This document shows positions 29,816 through 39,251 of a stretch of 64,000 bases of DNA, in pieces. This stretch comes from Desulfobacter latus. Lineage in GTDB: Bacteria; Desulfobacterota; Desulfobacteria; Desulfobacterales; Desulfobacteraceae. Below the pieces are notes generated by a model, which searched no databases, was not told where the DNA came from, and saw only the letters and a program-made list of their open reading frames with translations. How positions within the stretch are numbered: position 1 is the first letter of the stretch; the number at the start of each line of letters is the position of its first letter. The translations under genes and the position numbers were made by a program. The stretch spans positions 42,602 through 106,601 of the forward strand of contig NZ_JACADJ010000006.1 in assembly GCF_013389365.1 (NCBI RefSeq). The letters are read 5' to 3'.

Positions 29816-31045
29816 ATGCCGGATGTTTTAAAAAAACCTGAGTTACTTGCGCCGGCGGGTAACTTTGAAAAACTTGAAATTGCAGTCCATTACGGGGCAG
29901 ACGCTGTCTATTTGGGTGGCAAAGATTTCAGCCTGAGGAATTTTTCGGGCAATTTTACCGACAGCGAACTTGAAGATGCGATAAAATTTGCCGAAAAGCA
30001 CCACGTCAAAGTATATCTTACCTGCAACATATACTCCCGCAACCACGAGCAGGACAGTATCGAAGCCTTCCTGGAAAGAATAGGCAATATCGGACCCCAT
30101 GCCATTATCATTTCAGACCCGGGCATTATTCTAAAGGCCAGAGAAATTGTCCCTCATATTGACATCCATTTAAGCACCCAGGCCAATACCACAAATTTTA
30201 ATGCAGTTATTTTCTGGGAACAGCAAGGCGTTAAACGAATAAACCTGGCAAGGGAATTATCCATTGAAGAGATAAAAACCATTATATCACGCACAACAAT
30301 CCAGACCGAAACCTTTGTCCACGGCGCCATGTGCATGTCTTATTCGGGCAGGTGTCTTTTGAGCAATTTTTTAAGCGGGCGGGACAGCAACAGAGGCCTG
30401 TGCAGCCATCCCTGCCGCTGGAATTACGCGGTCATGGAAGAACTCCGGCCCAATGAATACTACCCTGTCCAGGAAGACAGCCGCGGCACCTACATCTTTA
30501 ACTCCAAGGATATGTGCCTGATAGATCACATTCCCGAATTAATCCATGCCGGAATTTCCGCCTTTAAAATAGAGGGCAGGATGAAAGGAATAAATTACCT
30601 GGGTTCTGTGGTAAAAACATATCGCAACGCCATTGACGCATATATCACAGAACCGGATTTGTATTCCGTGCGTCCGGAATGGCATTCAGAGCTATACCAG
30701 GTCTATCACCGGGCTTATTGCACCGGGTTCTATTTCGGTCATCCGGATAATGAATCAAAAAACACCTTGAATCCCGGCAACATGCACAAAGGAAAGATTC
30801 ACAGTTTCATAGGTAAAATCATTGAACGTCGTGGAGAAGATTTATATTTGTTCAATGTTAGAAACAAGCTGGTTCCTGGTGACAACATAGAGGTCCTCAG
30901 TCCCCAGGGGCCTGCACGGCAAACCAAAGTATTAGCACTGATGAATGAAAAAGGCGAACCCGTGGATAATGCCAAACCCAATAGCCGCCTGCTGATCCGA
31001 ATATCTTTAAAGGCCTATCACAACGATATCATTCGCAAAATATGA
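29816..31045 (+). CDS. trhP: U32 peptidase-family protein, TrhP/YegQ type
   Basis: TrhP makes 5-hydroxyuridine at position 34 of some tRNAs using prephenate; older annotations call the family U32 collagenase-like peptidases. The 409-residue protein begins with PELLAPAGNFEKLEIAVHYG, and has the family signature ETFVHGAMCMSYSGRCLLS (about 164-182) and GLCSHPCRW (about 194-202), whose cysteines suit an iron-sulfur cluster. FKIEGRMKG is at about residue 253. It lies 52 nt after a tRNA gene, a fitting but possibly accidental neighbour. Other U32 members act in ubiquinone synthesis or 23S rRNA modification, so the exact role is less sure than the family. Confidence 0.8.
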   Translation: MPDVLKKPELLAPAGNFEKLEIAVHYGADAVYLGGKDFSLRNFSGNFTDSELEDAIKFAEKHHVKVYLTCNIYSRNHEQDSIEAFLERIGNIGPHAIIISDPGIILKAREIVPHIDIHLSTQANTTNFNAVIFWEQQGVKRINLARELSIEEIKTIISRTTIQTETFVHGAMCMSYSGRCLLSNFLSGRDSNRGLCSHPCRWNYAVMEELRPNEYYPVQEDSRGTYIFNSKDMCLIDHIPELIHAGISAFKIEGRMKGINYLGSVVKTYRNAIDAYITEPDLYSVRPEWHSELYQVYHRAYCTGFYFGHPDNESKNTLNPGNMHKGKIHSFIGKIIERRGEDLYLFNVRNKLVPGDNIEVLSPQGPARQTKVLALMNEKGEPVDNAKPNSRLLIRISLKAYHNDIIRKI

Positions 31046-31155
31046 ATCGATCATCGACTATGAGATTCTTGTTAATAACAGCCAGGCGCTGATCCGGATA
31101 TATAAACCGTCAGGCGCACCCGAAACAATATATACAATCAATTCAAAAACTTATA

Positions 31156-31220
31156 TTGACTTTTATATAAAACCGCAATAACATCTTAAATTTGACTTTT
31201 CATCATATATTCTGTAGATA
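31156..31220 (+). promoter_or_regulatory. Two tandem candidate promoters before the chemosensory operon
   Basis: TTGACT (31156-31161) with TAACAT (31179-31184), and TTGACT (31192-31197) with TAGATA (31215-31220), both with 17-nt spacers, lie in the 236-nt gap before cheA. Both fit a sigma-70 type. I see no sigma-28 or sigma-54 box, so flagellar-cascade control is not supported by sequence. Confidence 0.5.
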
Positions 31221-31281
31221 TATTTTCATATTAAATGTTTGAAATCATTTCCATGACATTCTTTCAGGAGTTTTATTTAAT

Positions 31282-34200
31282 ATGTTTGAAGACGACGAAA
31301 CCCTACAGATGTATATTGAAGAGTCGCTGGATCACCTGGCAGACATTGAAAGCGATTTGCTGACAATTGAAGAAGGCGGCGCAAATATTGATATAGATCT
31401 GGTCAACAATGTTTTCAGGGCAGCCCATTCCGTCAAAGGCGGTGCTGGATTCATGGGGCTGACAACCATTAAAAACCTTGCACACCATCTTGAAAATGTA
31501 TTAGGGATGATTCGAAACAGAGAACTGATCCCTGATTCTAAAAAAATCAGCATATTGCTCAAAGGCTTTGACGAACTTGAAAGTTTATTGAACAATATTC
31601 AAACTAGCAATGACATTGATATTTCCGCCCATATCCAGGCCTTGGAAAATATAACCAGTGCGTCCGCACCTGAACCTGCCCAGCAGGAAACAATACAACA
31701 AGAGGAACAGGAAGCGGGACAGATAGAAGCGCTTGCAGATATTGCACTCCAGGACGGTAGAAAATTTCAGCAGGTGGCGCTTAAAGGAATTGAAACCAGC
31801 AAAGCTGAAGGCAAAAATATATTCCTTGTTGAATATGACCTGATTGGCGATTTTCAACAGCAATCCAAAAATCCCATGGCGGTTTTAAACAATCTGTGTA
31901 AAACCGGTACCCTTATTGAAACCAGGATTGATATTACTGGTGCCGGTACCCTCAGCGACCCAGGTATGCCCGGAAAAATTCCTTTCCAGATACTGCTTGC
32001 CTCTATTATTGAATATGATATGGCTGAGACACTATTTGGTGTCGCAAATCAATGTATCCACATCATTACAGATGATATGATCAGCGCCATAGCAGGCCGC
32101 GCCGATGAAATCCCGCCACCGTTGCCACAACCTATTGAAACCGTAGAAGCAACGCCCCAACCGGCAGTGGCAGTCCACCCCGTTCCTGTAAACACACCCG
32201 CACCTGCAAGTGAAAAACAGCCGGACAAACCGGCAATCATGGAAACACCTGTGGCCAAAGCCCAGGAAAAAGATGGCACCACAGGCGGTAAAACCCAGAG
32301 CTCTTTGCGTGTTAATGTGGGGTTGTTAGACACATTGATGAACCTTGCCGGAGAACTTGTACTCAGCAGAAACCAGCTTCTTCAGGGGGTCAACTCGTCT
32401 AACGTAAAGGCAACAGAGTTGTCCAGCCAGCGAATTGACATGATTACATCAGAACTCCAGGAAGCAATCATGCGTACGCGGATGCAACCCATTGCCAATA
32501 TTCTGAACAAATTTACCCGGGTGGTCAGGGATTTGTCCCACCAGTTAGGAAAATCCATAGAGCTGGAAATCGAAGGCAAGGATGTTGAATTGGACAAAAC
32601 CATCCTGGAATCCATCAATGATCCGTTGACCCACCTTGTAAGAAACTCTGTCGACCATGGTATTGAGACACCCATGGAACGAGAACAGATGGGCAAAAAG
32701 GGCACGGGAAAAATTATTTTAAAGGCATTCCACGATGCAGGTCAGGTGAATATTGTCATCTCAGACGATGGCCGGGGACTGGATCCTGATAAAATATCTT
32801 CATCTGCCATTGCAAAAGGCCTGATATCCGAATCTCGGGTTGAGGAAATGTCGGACAAACAAAAAACAGAACTGATTTTTCTACCGGGATTTTCAACTGC
32901 CAAAGAAGTCACGGATGTGTCCGGCCGGGGCGTAGGCATGGATGTAGTGGTCACAAACATTGAGGCGTTAGGCGGAATCATAGAACTTGACTCAACCCCC
33001 GGACAGGGAACGGATATTCAAATCAAGCTGCCTTTAACCCTGGCCATTATTCCCAGTCAGATCACCTCTGTGGGCAATGAACGCTATGCTGTTCCCCAGG
33101 TCAACCTTAACGAACTGCTTAGAATTCCGGCAAGTCAGATCAAGGAAAAAATCGAAAAAGTTGGGGATGCGGATGTTGTCCGGCTCAGAGGAGAACTGCT
33201 TCCCCTTTTGAACCTGGCGGACATGCTCGGCATACAGCGTACATTTGTTGATCCGGAAACCGGTGAAGAACGCGAAGAACGTAGAGCCAGGATCTCTGAC
33301 CGCAGATCAAAGGTTCACATCCCCGGAGAAAGTTCTAATCTTAAAGAGCAAGCCAAAGAGGAAACTAAAAGAGCCAAAAGCGATCGTCGTTATCATGCCT
33401 CATCTGCGATCAATATTGCGGTTGTATCTGCCGGGGCATTCAAATACGGCCTTGTGGTGGATCAACTCCATGATTCCGAGGAAATCGTTGTTAAACCTGT
33501 GGGGCGGCATTTAAAGAAATGCACAGCCTATGCCGGTGCCACGATTATGGGTGACGGTAAGGTTGCGTTAATCCTTGACATCTCCAATCTTGCCCAAATG
33601 GCGGAACTTTCCGCCGTTGCAGAAGCCGGCCGGAATGCAGCCAAAACCGCAGAGGAAGAAGCGGCGGCCAGAGCAGATAAAGTCGCGCTACTGACATTCA
33701 AAAACAATGAAAAAGAACATTTTGCCGCGCCGTTAAGCATTGTGGAACGTATTGAACGTATCAAGACATCCGATATTGAACAAATCGGCGACCTCAAGGT
33801 TGTCCAGTACCGCGGTGGCTCCCTGCCCCTATATGAACTATCCCAGGTGGCAAACGTGGAACAACTGCCGGAAAGGGACCAGCGGGAAGTTATTGTCTTC
33901 AAGGTTAAAGACCGGGAAATAGGCCTTATGGTTACCCCGCCGGTGGATGCCCAGGAAGTTGTGCTGAACGTTGACAGCGCCACCCTGAAGCAACCAGCTG
34001 TCAGCGGCTCCATGATTATCAACAATCACACCACATTACTGGTGGATATTTTTGAACTGGTTAAAACGTTGAACCCGGAATGGTTTGATGCCGAGGCCCA
34101 AGCTGCCGCAACCATGGCCGAAGACGGGGAAAAAATTCTTCTGTTTGCTGAAGACTCAGCCTTTTTTAGAAATCAGGTCAAACAGTTCATGGTCGAGGAT

Positions 34201-34497
34201 GGCTTCAAGGTTATTGAAGCGGAAGACGGGCTGATTGCCTGGGAGCTGTTAAAAGAACGTGTCGAAGAAATTGACCTGGTTGTAACGGATCTGGAAATGC
34301 CCAATATGGACGGATTTGAATTGACCAAGCGGATTAAAAGTGACCCCAGCTACTCTCATCTCGGGGTTATTGCCTTGACATCCCTTGCCAGTGAAGCACA
34401 TATTGAAAAGGGCAAATCTGTGGGAATTGACGAATATGAGATTAAACTTGACAGGGAAAAATTGATGGCTGTTATCAGACAACATACGAATTTATAA
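31282..34497 (+). CDS. cheA: Hybrid chemosensory histidine kinase CheA with C-terminal receiver
   Basis: CheA passes phosphate from its HPt histidine to response regulators. This 1071-residue form is much longer than the usual 650. It has HPt (1-110) with His49 in AAHSVKGG, a second alpha/beta segment (about 140-270), a proline-rich linker (275-335), dimerisation helices (from 341), an ATPase domain with LVRNSVDHG (about 451), DDGRGLD (about 495) and GRGVGMD (about 548), a first CheW-like domain from 590, interrupted by a charged insert near 655-705, a second CheW-like domain from about 800, and a receiver from 950 with phospho-acceptor Asp1003. SD and ATG are clear. The built-in receiver may act as phosphate sink or output. 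Confidence 0.93.
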   Translation: MFEDDETLQMYIEESLDHLADIESDLLTIEEGGANIDIDLVNNVFRAAHSVKGGAGFMGLTTIKNLAHHLENVLGMIRNRELIPDSKKISILLKGFDELESLLNNIQTSNDIDISAHIQALENITSASAPEPAQQETIQQEEQEAGQIEALADIALQDGRKFQQVALKGIETSKAEGKNIFLVEYDLIGDFQQQSKNPMAVLNNLCKTGTLIETRIDITGAGTLSDPGMPGKIPFQILLASIIEYDMAETLFGVANQCIHIITDDMISAIAGRADEIPPPLPQPIETVEATPQPAVAVHPVPVNTPAPASEKQPDKPAIMETPVAKAQEKDGTTGGKTQSSLRVNVGLLDTLMNLAGELVLSRNQLLQGVNSSNVKATELSSQRIDMITSELQEAIMRTRMQPIANILNKFTRVVRDLSHQLGKSIELEIEGKDVELDKTILESINDPLTHLVRNSVDHGIETPMEREQMGKKGTGKIILKAFHDAGQVNIVISDDGRGLDPDKISSSAIAKGLISESRVEEMSDKQKTELIFLPGFSTAKEVTDVSGRGVGMDVVVTNIEALGGIIELDSTPGQGTDIQIKLPLTLAIIPSQITSVGNERYAVPQVNLNELLRIPASQIKEKIEKVGDADVVRLRGELLPLLNLADMLGIQRTFVDPETGEEREERRARISDRRSKVHIPGESSNLKEQAKEETKRAKSDRRYHASSAINIAVVSAGAFKYGLVVDQLHDSEEIVVKPVGRHLKKCTAYAGATIMGDGKVALILDISNLAQMAELSAVAEAGRNAAKTAEEEAAARADKVALLTFKNNEKEHFAAPLSIVERIERIKTSDIEQIGDLKVVQYRGGSLPLYELSQVANVEQLPERDQREVIVFKVKDREIGLMVTPPVDAQEVVLNVDSATLKQPAVSGSMIINNHTTLLVDIFELVKTLNPEWFDAEAQAAATMAEDGEKILLFAEDSAFFRNQVKQFMVEDGFKVIEAEDGLIAWELLKERVEEIDLVVTDLEMPNMDGFELTKRIKSDPSYSHLGVIALTSLASEAHIEKGKSVGIDEYEIKLDREKLMAVIRQHTNL

Positions 34498-34535
34498 AAC
34501 GTCCATAAAGTACAACCCGTTAAGGAGAGATTCAC

Positions 34536-34985
34536 ATGGAAAAAACGACCAAAGAGACCACATCCAATGACATAGAGTTTTCCACATTCTATGTTGGCGG
34601 GGCTATTTGTGGTATCGACATATTAAATATCCAGGAAATCAATAAACATTTTGAAATTACACAGGTCCCCCAGTCCGCTGAATACGTCAAAGGCATATTG
34701 AATCTTAGGGGCAGAATTGTAACCATTATTGATCTTGGCAAAAAACTGGGGCTGGCCCCGGTCGCCCCAAGCAAAGACAACCGTAACATCATTGTCAATT
34801 CCGACGATGAGCATATCGGCCTACTGGTGGATGCCATTTCCGATGTGGTCATCACCCAGAAAGAGAATATAGAGTCGGCCCCTTCAAATATCGGTAATAT
34901 CAAAGGCAAATATTTCCAGGGCGTTTTAAAAACAAAAGATCAGTTGATCGGCATTCTCGATATTGATGAGGTGCTCAAAGAATAA
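34536..34985 (+). CDS. cheW: Chemotaxis adaptor CheW
   Basis: CheW couples receptors to CheA in the signalling array. The 149-residue protein is a single CheW domain: FSTFYVGGAICGIDILNIQE near residues 15-34, then VPQSAEYVKGILNLRGRIV, the conserved binding surface. GGAGAG lies upstream of the ATG at 34536. The stop overlaps the cheB start (TAATG), so the two are translationally coupled. Confidence 0.96.
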   Translation: MEKTTKETTSNDIEFSTFYVGGAICGIDILNIQEINKHFEITQVPQSAEYVKGILNLRGRIVTIIDLGKKLGLAPVAPSKDNRNIIVNSDDEHIGLLVDAISDVVITQKENIESAPSNIGNIKGKYFQGVLKTKDQLIGILDIDEVLKE

Positions 34986-36076
34986 TGAACACCATCAAAG
35001 CGCTTGTTGTTGATGATACGATTGTTTACCGAAAAATTGTTGGCGACGCCCTCAAGCAGATGCCCGGCATTGAAGTGGTAGGTACTGCCAATAACGGAAA
35101 AATTGCCCTTTCAAAAATTAAAACCCTTAAACCGGATCTGATGACCCTGGATATTGAAATGCCTGAAATGAACGGCATTGAGCTTCTCCAGGCACTTCAA
35201 AATATGGATAATCCGCCCTTGGTGATCATGGTCTCCACCCTGACTCACCAGGGCGGTGAGCTGACGCTGCAGGCTCTGGAACTTGGTGCATTTGACGTTC
35301 TGCCAAAACCTGAAGACGGCAAAATGGCAGAGAATATGCGCAAGGTCCAAAAAACCCTTGAGCCGATCGTACGCCATGTTAAACGCCATAAACTTGGAAG
35401 AATTGATCGCACAATTAGACCCAAACCTCCGGCGTCGGCAAAAGATAGGGATCGGCAGATTATCCATCGGCCGGCACAGGTCAGTCGACCAGGCATCAGG
35501 TCAAAATCTGAAATCATAGGCATCGGCATATCAACCGGCGGGCCAAATGCATTGACAAAAATGATACCCATGCTGCCCAAGGATCTCAAGGTACCGATTC
35601 TCATTGTGCAGCATATGCCCCCGGTATTTACGGCATCCCTTGCCGACAGCCTGAATAAAAAATCAGCCCTTGACGTTGTAGAGGCCACGGATGGAGATAC
35701 AATTAAATCCGGAAAAATCTTTATTGCGCCCGGGGGCAAACAGATGAAGATTGTTGCAGGGGCAGATGGTTTGACCCGAAAAATAAAAATCACGGATGAT
35801 CCACCTGAAAACTCGTGCAAACCCTCGGCAGATTACCTGTTTCGCTCCATTGCTCAGCATTATATTGGAAGAGCCACAGGCGTCATCATGACCGGCATGG
35901 GCTCTGACGGCTTCAAAGGGCTTGTTCAAATGAAAAATAACGGCAGTGTTATTATTGCCCAGGATAAAAACACATGCACCGTTTACGGTATGCCCAAAGA
36001 ACCCACAGAATCCGGGATCGTCGATGTCATTGCACCATTGGAAAAAATTGCAGCTGAAATCGTAAAAACCGTTTAA
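34985..36076 (+). CDS. cheB: Chemoreceptor glutamate methylesterase/deamidase CheB
   Basis: CheB removes methyl groups from receptors when its receiver is phosphorylated, giving adaptation. The receiver (1-120) has Asp10, Asp11 and phospho-acceptor Asp56. The methylesterase domain (about 175-360) has the catalytic serine in GISTGGPNAL, the histidine in VQHMPPVF and the aspartate in TGMGSDG. Length (363) is typical. It pairs with cheR directly downstream. Confidence 0.97.
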   Translation: MNTIKALVVDDTIVYRKIVGDALKQMPGIEVVGTANNGKIALSKIKTLKPDLMTLDIEMPEMNGIELLQALQNMDNPPLVIMVSTLTHQGGELTLQALELGAFDVLPKPEDGKMAENMRKVQKTLEPIVRHVKRHKLGRIDRTIRPKPPASAKDRDRQIIHRPAQVSRPGIRSKSEIIGIGISTGGPNALTKMIPMLPKDLKVPILIVQHMPPVFTASLADSLNKKSALDVVEATDGDTIKSGKIFIAPGGKQMKIVAGADGLTRKIKITDDPPENSCKPSADYLFRSIAQHYIGRATGVIMTGMGSDGFKGLVQMKNNGSVIIAQDKNTCTVYGMPKEPTESGIVDVIAPLEKIAAEIVKTV

Positions 36077-36108
36077 CCGGCAACCCAGACGGTACCGACA
36101 CCATACTT

Positions 36109-36951
36109 ATGAGAAAAATCAAAGTAACTCCGGAAGAATTTAAAGCCTTTGCCAAATATATCCTGGATATATCAGGAATTTTTCTGGATGTAGGAAAAGA
36201 ATACCTTCTGGAAACCAGACTTAATCCACTGCTTTCCAAATACCAATGTACCTCATATTCGGATTTGATGAAAAAATCCAAACACGATTTTAACAAAACA
36301 CTTGAAGATGAAATTATTGATGCCATTTCCACGAATGAAACCTATTTTTTCAGGGATAAAACGCCCTTTAAACTTCTCCAACATAAAATACTGCCGGACC
36401 TGATTGATAAACGATCGAAAAAAAACTTCGGCAAACCGACCATACGGATATGGAGTGCGGCCAATTCAACGGGACAGGAAATATATAGTCTTGCCATGAC
36501 CATGATTGAAATGGGCGTAACCCTTGATAAGTACAATATCAAACTGCTTGGTACGGATATCTCCGATGCAGCCATTGCCAAGGCAAGTTACGGGGTTTAT
36601 AATAAATTTGAAGTAGCGCGCGGACTTGAGCCTGGACGGCTTAACAGGTTCTTTCAACCGATGGCCGATAAATATAAGGTTAAAGACGAGCTTCGGGCCA
36701 TGGTTCAGTTCAAAAAGATGAACCTGATGAAACCGTTTATCGGTATTGGAAAATATGATATCGTTCTTTGCCGGAATGTGATGATCTATTTCACCACTGA
36801 GGATCGCCGAAAAATTTATTCTAATATTTCAAAAGTCATGGAACCGGACGGGTACCTTTTGATCGGTTCCACAGAATCCCTGATCAATGATACAGACCTT
36901 TTTTCATCTTTCAGATATTTAAACTCGGTATTTTACCGCTTTAAGCGTTAA
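36109..36951 (+). CDS. cheR: Chemoreceptor methyltransferase CheR
   Basis: CheR methylates receptor glutamates with S-adenosylmethionine. The 280-residue protein has the N-terminal helical domain (1-85) and the methyltransferase domain with TNETYFFRD, the SAM motif RIWSAANSTGQEIYSLAM (about 114-131) and LCRNVMIYF (about 221-229). The usual motif has cysteine where this has asparagine in SAANSTGQE. It follows cheB by 32 nt. Confidence 0.96.
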   Translation: MRKIKVTPEEFKAFAKYILDISGIFLDVGKEYLLETRLNPLLSKYQCTSYSDLMKKSKHDFNKTLEDEIIDAISTNETYFFRDKTPFKLLQHKILPDLIDKRSKKNFGKPTIRIWSAANSTGQEIYSLAMTMIEMGVTLDKYNIKLLGTDISDAAIAKASYGVYNKFEVARGLEPGRLNRFFQPMADKYKVKDELRAMVQFKKMNLMKPFIGIGKYDIVLCRNVMIYFTTEDRRKIYSNISKVMEPDGYLLIGSTESLINDTDLFSSFRYLNSVFYRFKR

Positions 36952-36966
36952 CGGAGCCAAATATTT

Positions 36967-38679
36967 ATGGGTAGGATTAATTCACAAGACTTCATTAATG
37001 AACTGATTTTCTGTCTCAACGCAAAAGATACGGTTAAAGCCAAGGCCCTGCTTCAATTCGCATCAGACGCCAACGTTGATGTCCAGGTGCAGAAACAGGC
37101 CCTTGCCGAACTGGCAAAAGGCCCTGAAAACGTTGTTTTTCCTCTGCTTGAATACCTCACCAAAATAGAAATTTCGAACACGGCGGTCCAGGAAAACCTG
37201 TATGATTTAATTTTGGACAAAGCATACGGCAATACCAATCTGGTCACAGAATATATAACCAGCAACGAAAAAAAAACCCGGATTCAATTTATCCGGGCGG
37301 CCGGCGATCTGTTCCTTGAAGAAACCATCCCGGTTCTGATCCAGGTGGTACAGAGCGAAACAGATCCGGAAATCATTACACCTGCCATTAATTCACTTGC
37401 CGCATTCCGTAAACCCGAACATCTTGAACTTTTTTCTTCGTTTACCACACATTCAAACCCCGACATCATCAGAGCAGCCATTTTCGCCATTGGCGCCCTA
37501 TCTAATCCTCAAGCAGCAGATACCCTGATAAGCTTTTTATGCGAAGATGAAACCGTAAACAAACTTGTTGTCCAGGCCCTGGCAGAAAAGCAGGATCTCT
37601 ATGATCTGGAAAAAATAACGCATCTGTTATCGTCCCCTGTCACCATTATCAGGGACACGGCCATTGATGAGCTTATAAACATGGGGAAAAAGGCCACACC
37701 GCTTCTTACCAAGGCTTTCCAAAATGCAGAAGCCGACTATATGGTACACCTGATCACCACCCTTGGTTATATAAAGGATCAGGCTGCCATTCCCGCAATC
37801 ATGAACATCATTAATACCCAACCCAAGGATGCCAACATCCGCCAGGCCGCTTACGAAGCCATGGAACGTATTCCTTCACCGCGTACAGCCATCTGCCTGG
37901 TTCAGGGCCTTCAGGATCCGGAAGAATCCGTACGCATGAGTGCTGCCCGGGCCGTTGATAAAAATCTGTCAAAACCATTGGTCGCTGGATTAAAAAATAT
38001 TATCCGGGAAAAATCCCCCGAAGCGATGTCAACTGTGGAGACACTCATAGATACAAATGCAACCAATATTTTCAATTTCCTAGTGGATGAAGAATCCTTC
38101 AGGGAACTTGCCGAAACACATATTGCCGAAAAAGCATCGCCTTCCACCCGCAAGGCCTTCATAAAAAACATGGCCGCCATTGGTCAGGTTGAATTTGCCA
38201 AAACAGTTGCCGCCAACATCACCGGAACGAATCAGGCAGAATCGTCGTCTTCAATGAAAATTGTGGTGGTGGATGATTCAAAAATGATGCTCAAGCTCTA
38301 CCAAAACAAATTGTCACTTTTAGGACTTGCCTGTGAAATCTTTCACCGCCCGGAAGATGCATTGAAGCGGATACGCTCCCAAAAAACAGACCTCGTTATT
38401 ACGGATTTGAACATGCCCAATATCAGTGGGCTGGAACTCACCACGGAAATAAGGCGTAAATTTACCCGAACGGATCTGCCCATTCTGATGATCACCACCC
38501 AAAGTGATTTTGTAGAAGAAAAACAAGGGGATGTAGATGTCAACGAGTCCCTTTTGAAAAAGTCCGGCATCAATAAAATCCTTCACAAACCCTTTAATGA
38601 CACTGAGTTTAAAGAATCCGTATTTAAACTGCTATCCACCGGATCTAATGAAAAAGAATCCCATAAAACGGGAGTTTAG
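36967..38679 (+). CDS. HEAT-repeat protein with C-terminal receiver domain
   Basis: Residues 1-420 form an all-helical array of about ten HEAT-like repeats (for example PVLIQVVQSETDPEI and AAIPAIMNIINTQP), which usually serve protein binding. Residues 430-560 are a CheY-like receiver with Asp436, Asp437, phospho-acceptor Asp480 in VITDLNMPN and Lys in LHKPF. It starts 15 nt after cheR, so it is probably the output or phosphate-sink partner of the adjacent CheA, in place of a free CheY. The binding target of the HEAT array is unknown. Confidence 0.85.
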   Translation: MGRINSQDFINELIFCLNAKDTVKAKALLQFASDANVDVQVQKQALAELAKGPENVVFPLLEYLTKIEISNTAVQENLYDLILDKAYGNTNLVTEYITSNEKKTRIQFIRAAGDLFLEETIPVLIQVVQSETDPEIITPAINSLAAFRKPEHLELFSSFTTHSNPDIIRAAIFAIGALSNPQAADTLISFLCEDETVNKLVVQALAEKQDLYDLEKITHLLSSPVTIIRDTAIDELINMGKKATPLLTKAFQNAEADYMVHLITTLGYIKDQAAIPAIMNIINTQPKDANIRQAAYEAMERIPSPRTAICLVQGLQDPEESVRMSAARAVDKNLSKPLVAGLKNIIREKSPEAMSTVETLIDTNATNIFNFLVDEESFRELAETHIAEKASPSTRKAFIKNMAAIGQVEFAKTVAANITGTNQAESSSSMKIVVVDDSKMMLKLYQNKLSLLGLACEIFHRPEDALKRIRSQKTDLVITDLNMPNISGLELTTEIRRKFTRTDLPILMITTQSDFVEEKQGDVDVNESLLKKSGINKILHKPFNDTEFKESVFKLLSTGSNEKESHKTGV

Positions 38680-38682
38680 CCC

Positions 38683-39141
38683 ATGATAAGAAAAGCACTC
38701 ATTGATGATGTTGCCCCAATCCATGCCCTGCTTAAATTTTACGCCGATAAAGGAGAACTTTTAGCTCGCTCTTTAAGCAATCTTTACGACCATTTACGCG
38801 ATTTCTGGGTATATGAGGATGAAGATACCGGCATAATAACAGGATGTGCCGCTTTGGCCTTTTGCTGGGAAGATATCGCGGAAATCCGCTCCGTTGCCGT
38901 AAAACAAGAATACAATGGCCGGGGGATCGGATCGGCCCTTACAGAACGCTGTATCCAGGAAGCATTCTATTTTAAATTAAAAACCTTGTTTGCGCTGACC
39001 TACCGCCCGGAGTTTTTTGCCCGTTTCGGATTTGAAATAACGGATAAAACCAATCTGCCCATGGTCAAAATATGGGCAGGTTGCCTGGACTGTGTTAAAT
39101 TTCCGGATTGTGATGAAATCGCCATGACAAAAAAATTGTAG
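38683..39141 (+). CDS. argA: GNAT acetyltransferase, short ArgA type (probable N-acetylglutamate synthase)
   Basis: The 152-residue protein is a single GNAT domain. It has MIRKALIDDVAPIHALL, the acetyl-CoA loop VKQEYNGRGIGSALTE (about 72-87) and FFARFGFEITDKT near 107-119, and ends with a cysteine pair (CLDCVKFPDC). This resembles the stand-alone ArgA-type enzymes of Deltaproteobacteria, which make N-acetylglutamate for arginine synthesis, rather than the long kinase-fused form. It starts 3 nt after the HEAT-receiver gene, so it is read with the chemosensory operon. A different GNAT substrate cannot be excluded. Confidence 0.7.
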   Translation: MIRKALIDDVAPIHALLKFYADKGELLARSLSNLYDHLRDFWVYEDEDTGIITGCAALAFCWEDIAEIRSVAVKQEYNGRGIGSALTERCIQEAFYFKLKTLFALTYRPEFFARFGFEITDKTNLPMVKIWAGCLDCVKFPDCDEIAMTKKL

Positions 39142-39154
39142 CCGATTCATGAAC

Positions 39155-39223
39155 TTAGCGCCCTTCGGGCGGGTTGTTAGGTGCTGGGTGCTGGGTACTG
39201 GGAAATGGAAATTCCGATACTCT
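39155..39223 (+). repeat. Interspersed repeat family A, copy 3
   Basis: Hairpin CGCCC-TTC-GGGCG (39159-39171), GTTAGG, 7-bp units GGTGCTG, GGTGCTG, GGTACTG, then AATTCCGATACTCT. It lies between convergent genes (argA-like and the 351-residue gene) and could also act as a weak terminator. Confidence 0.85.
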
Positions 39224-39251
39224 CAAGTTTTAAACAAGCCCACGCCCAAGT

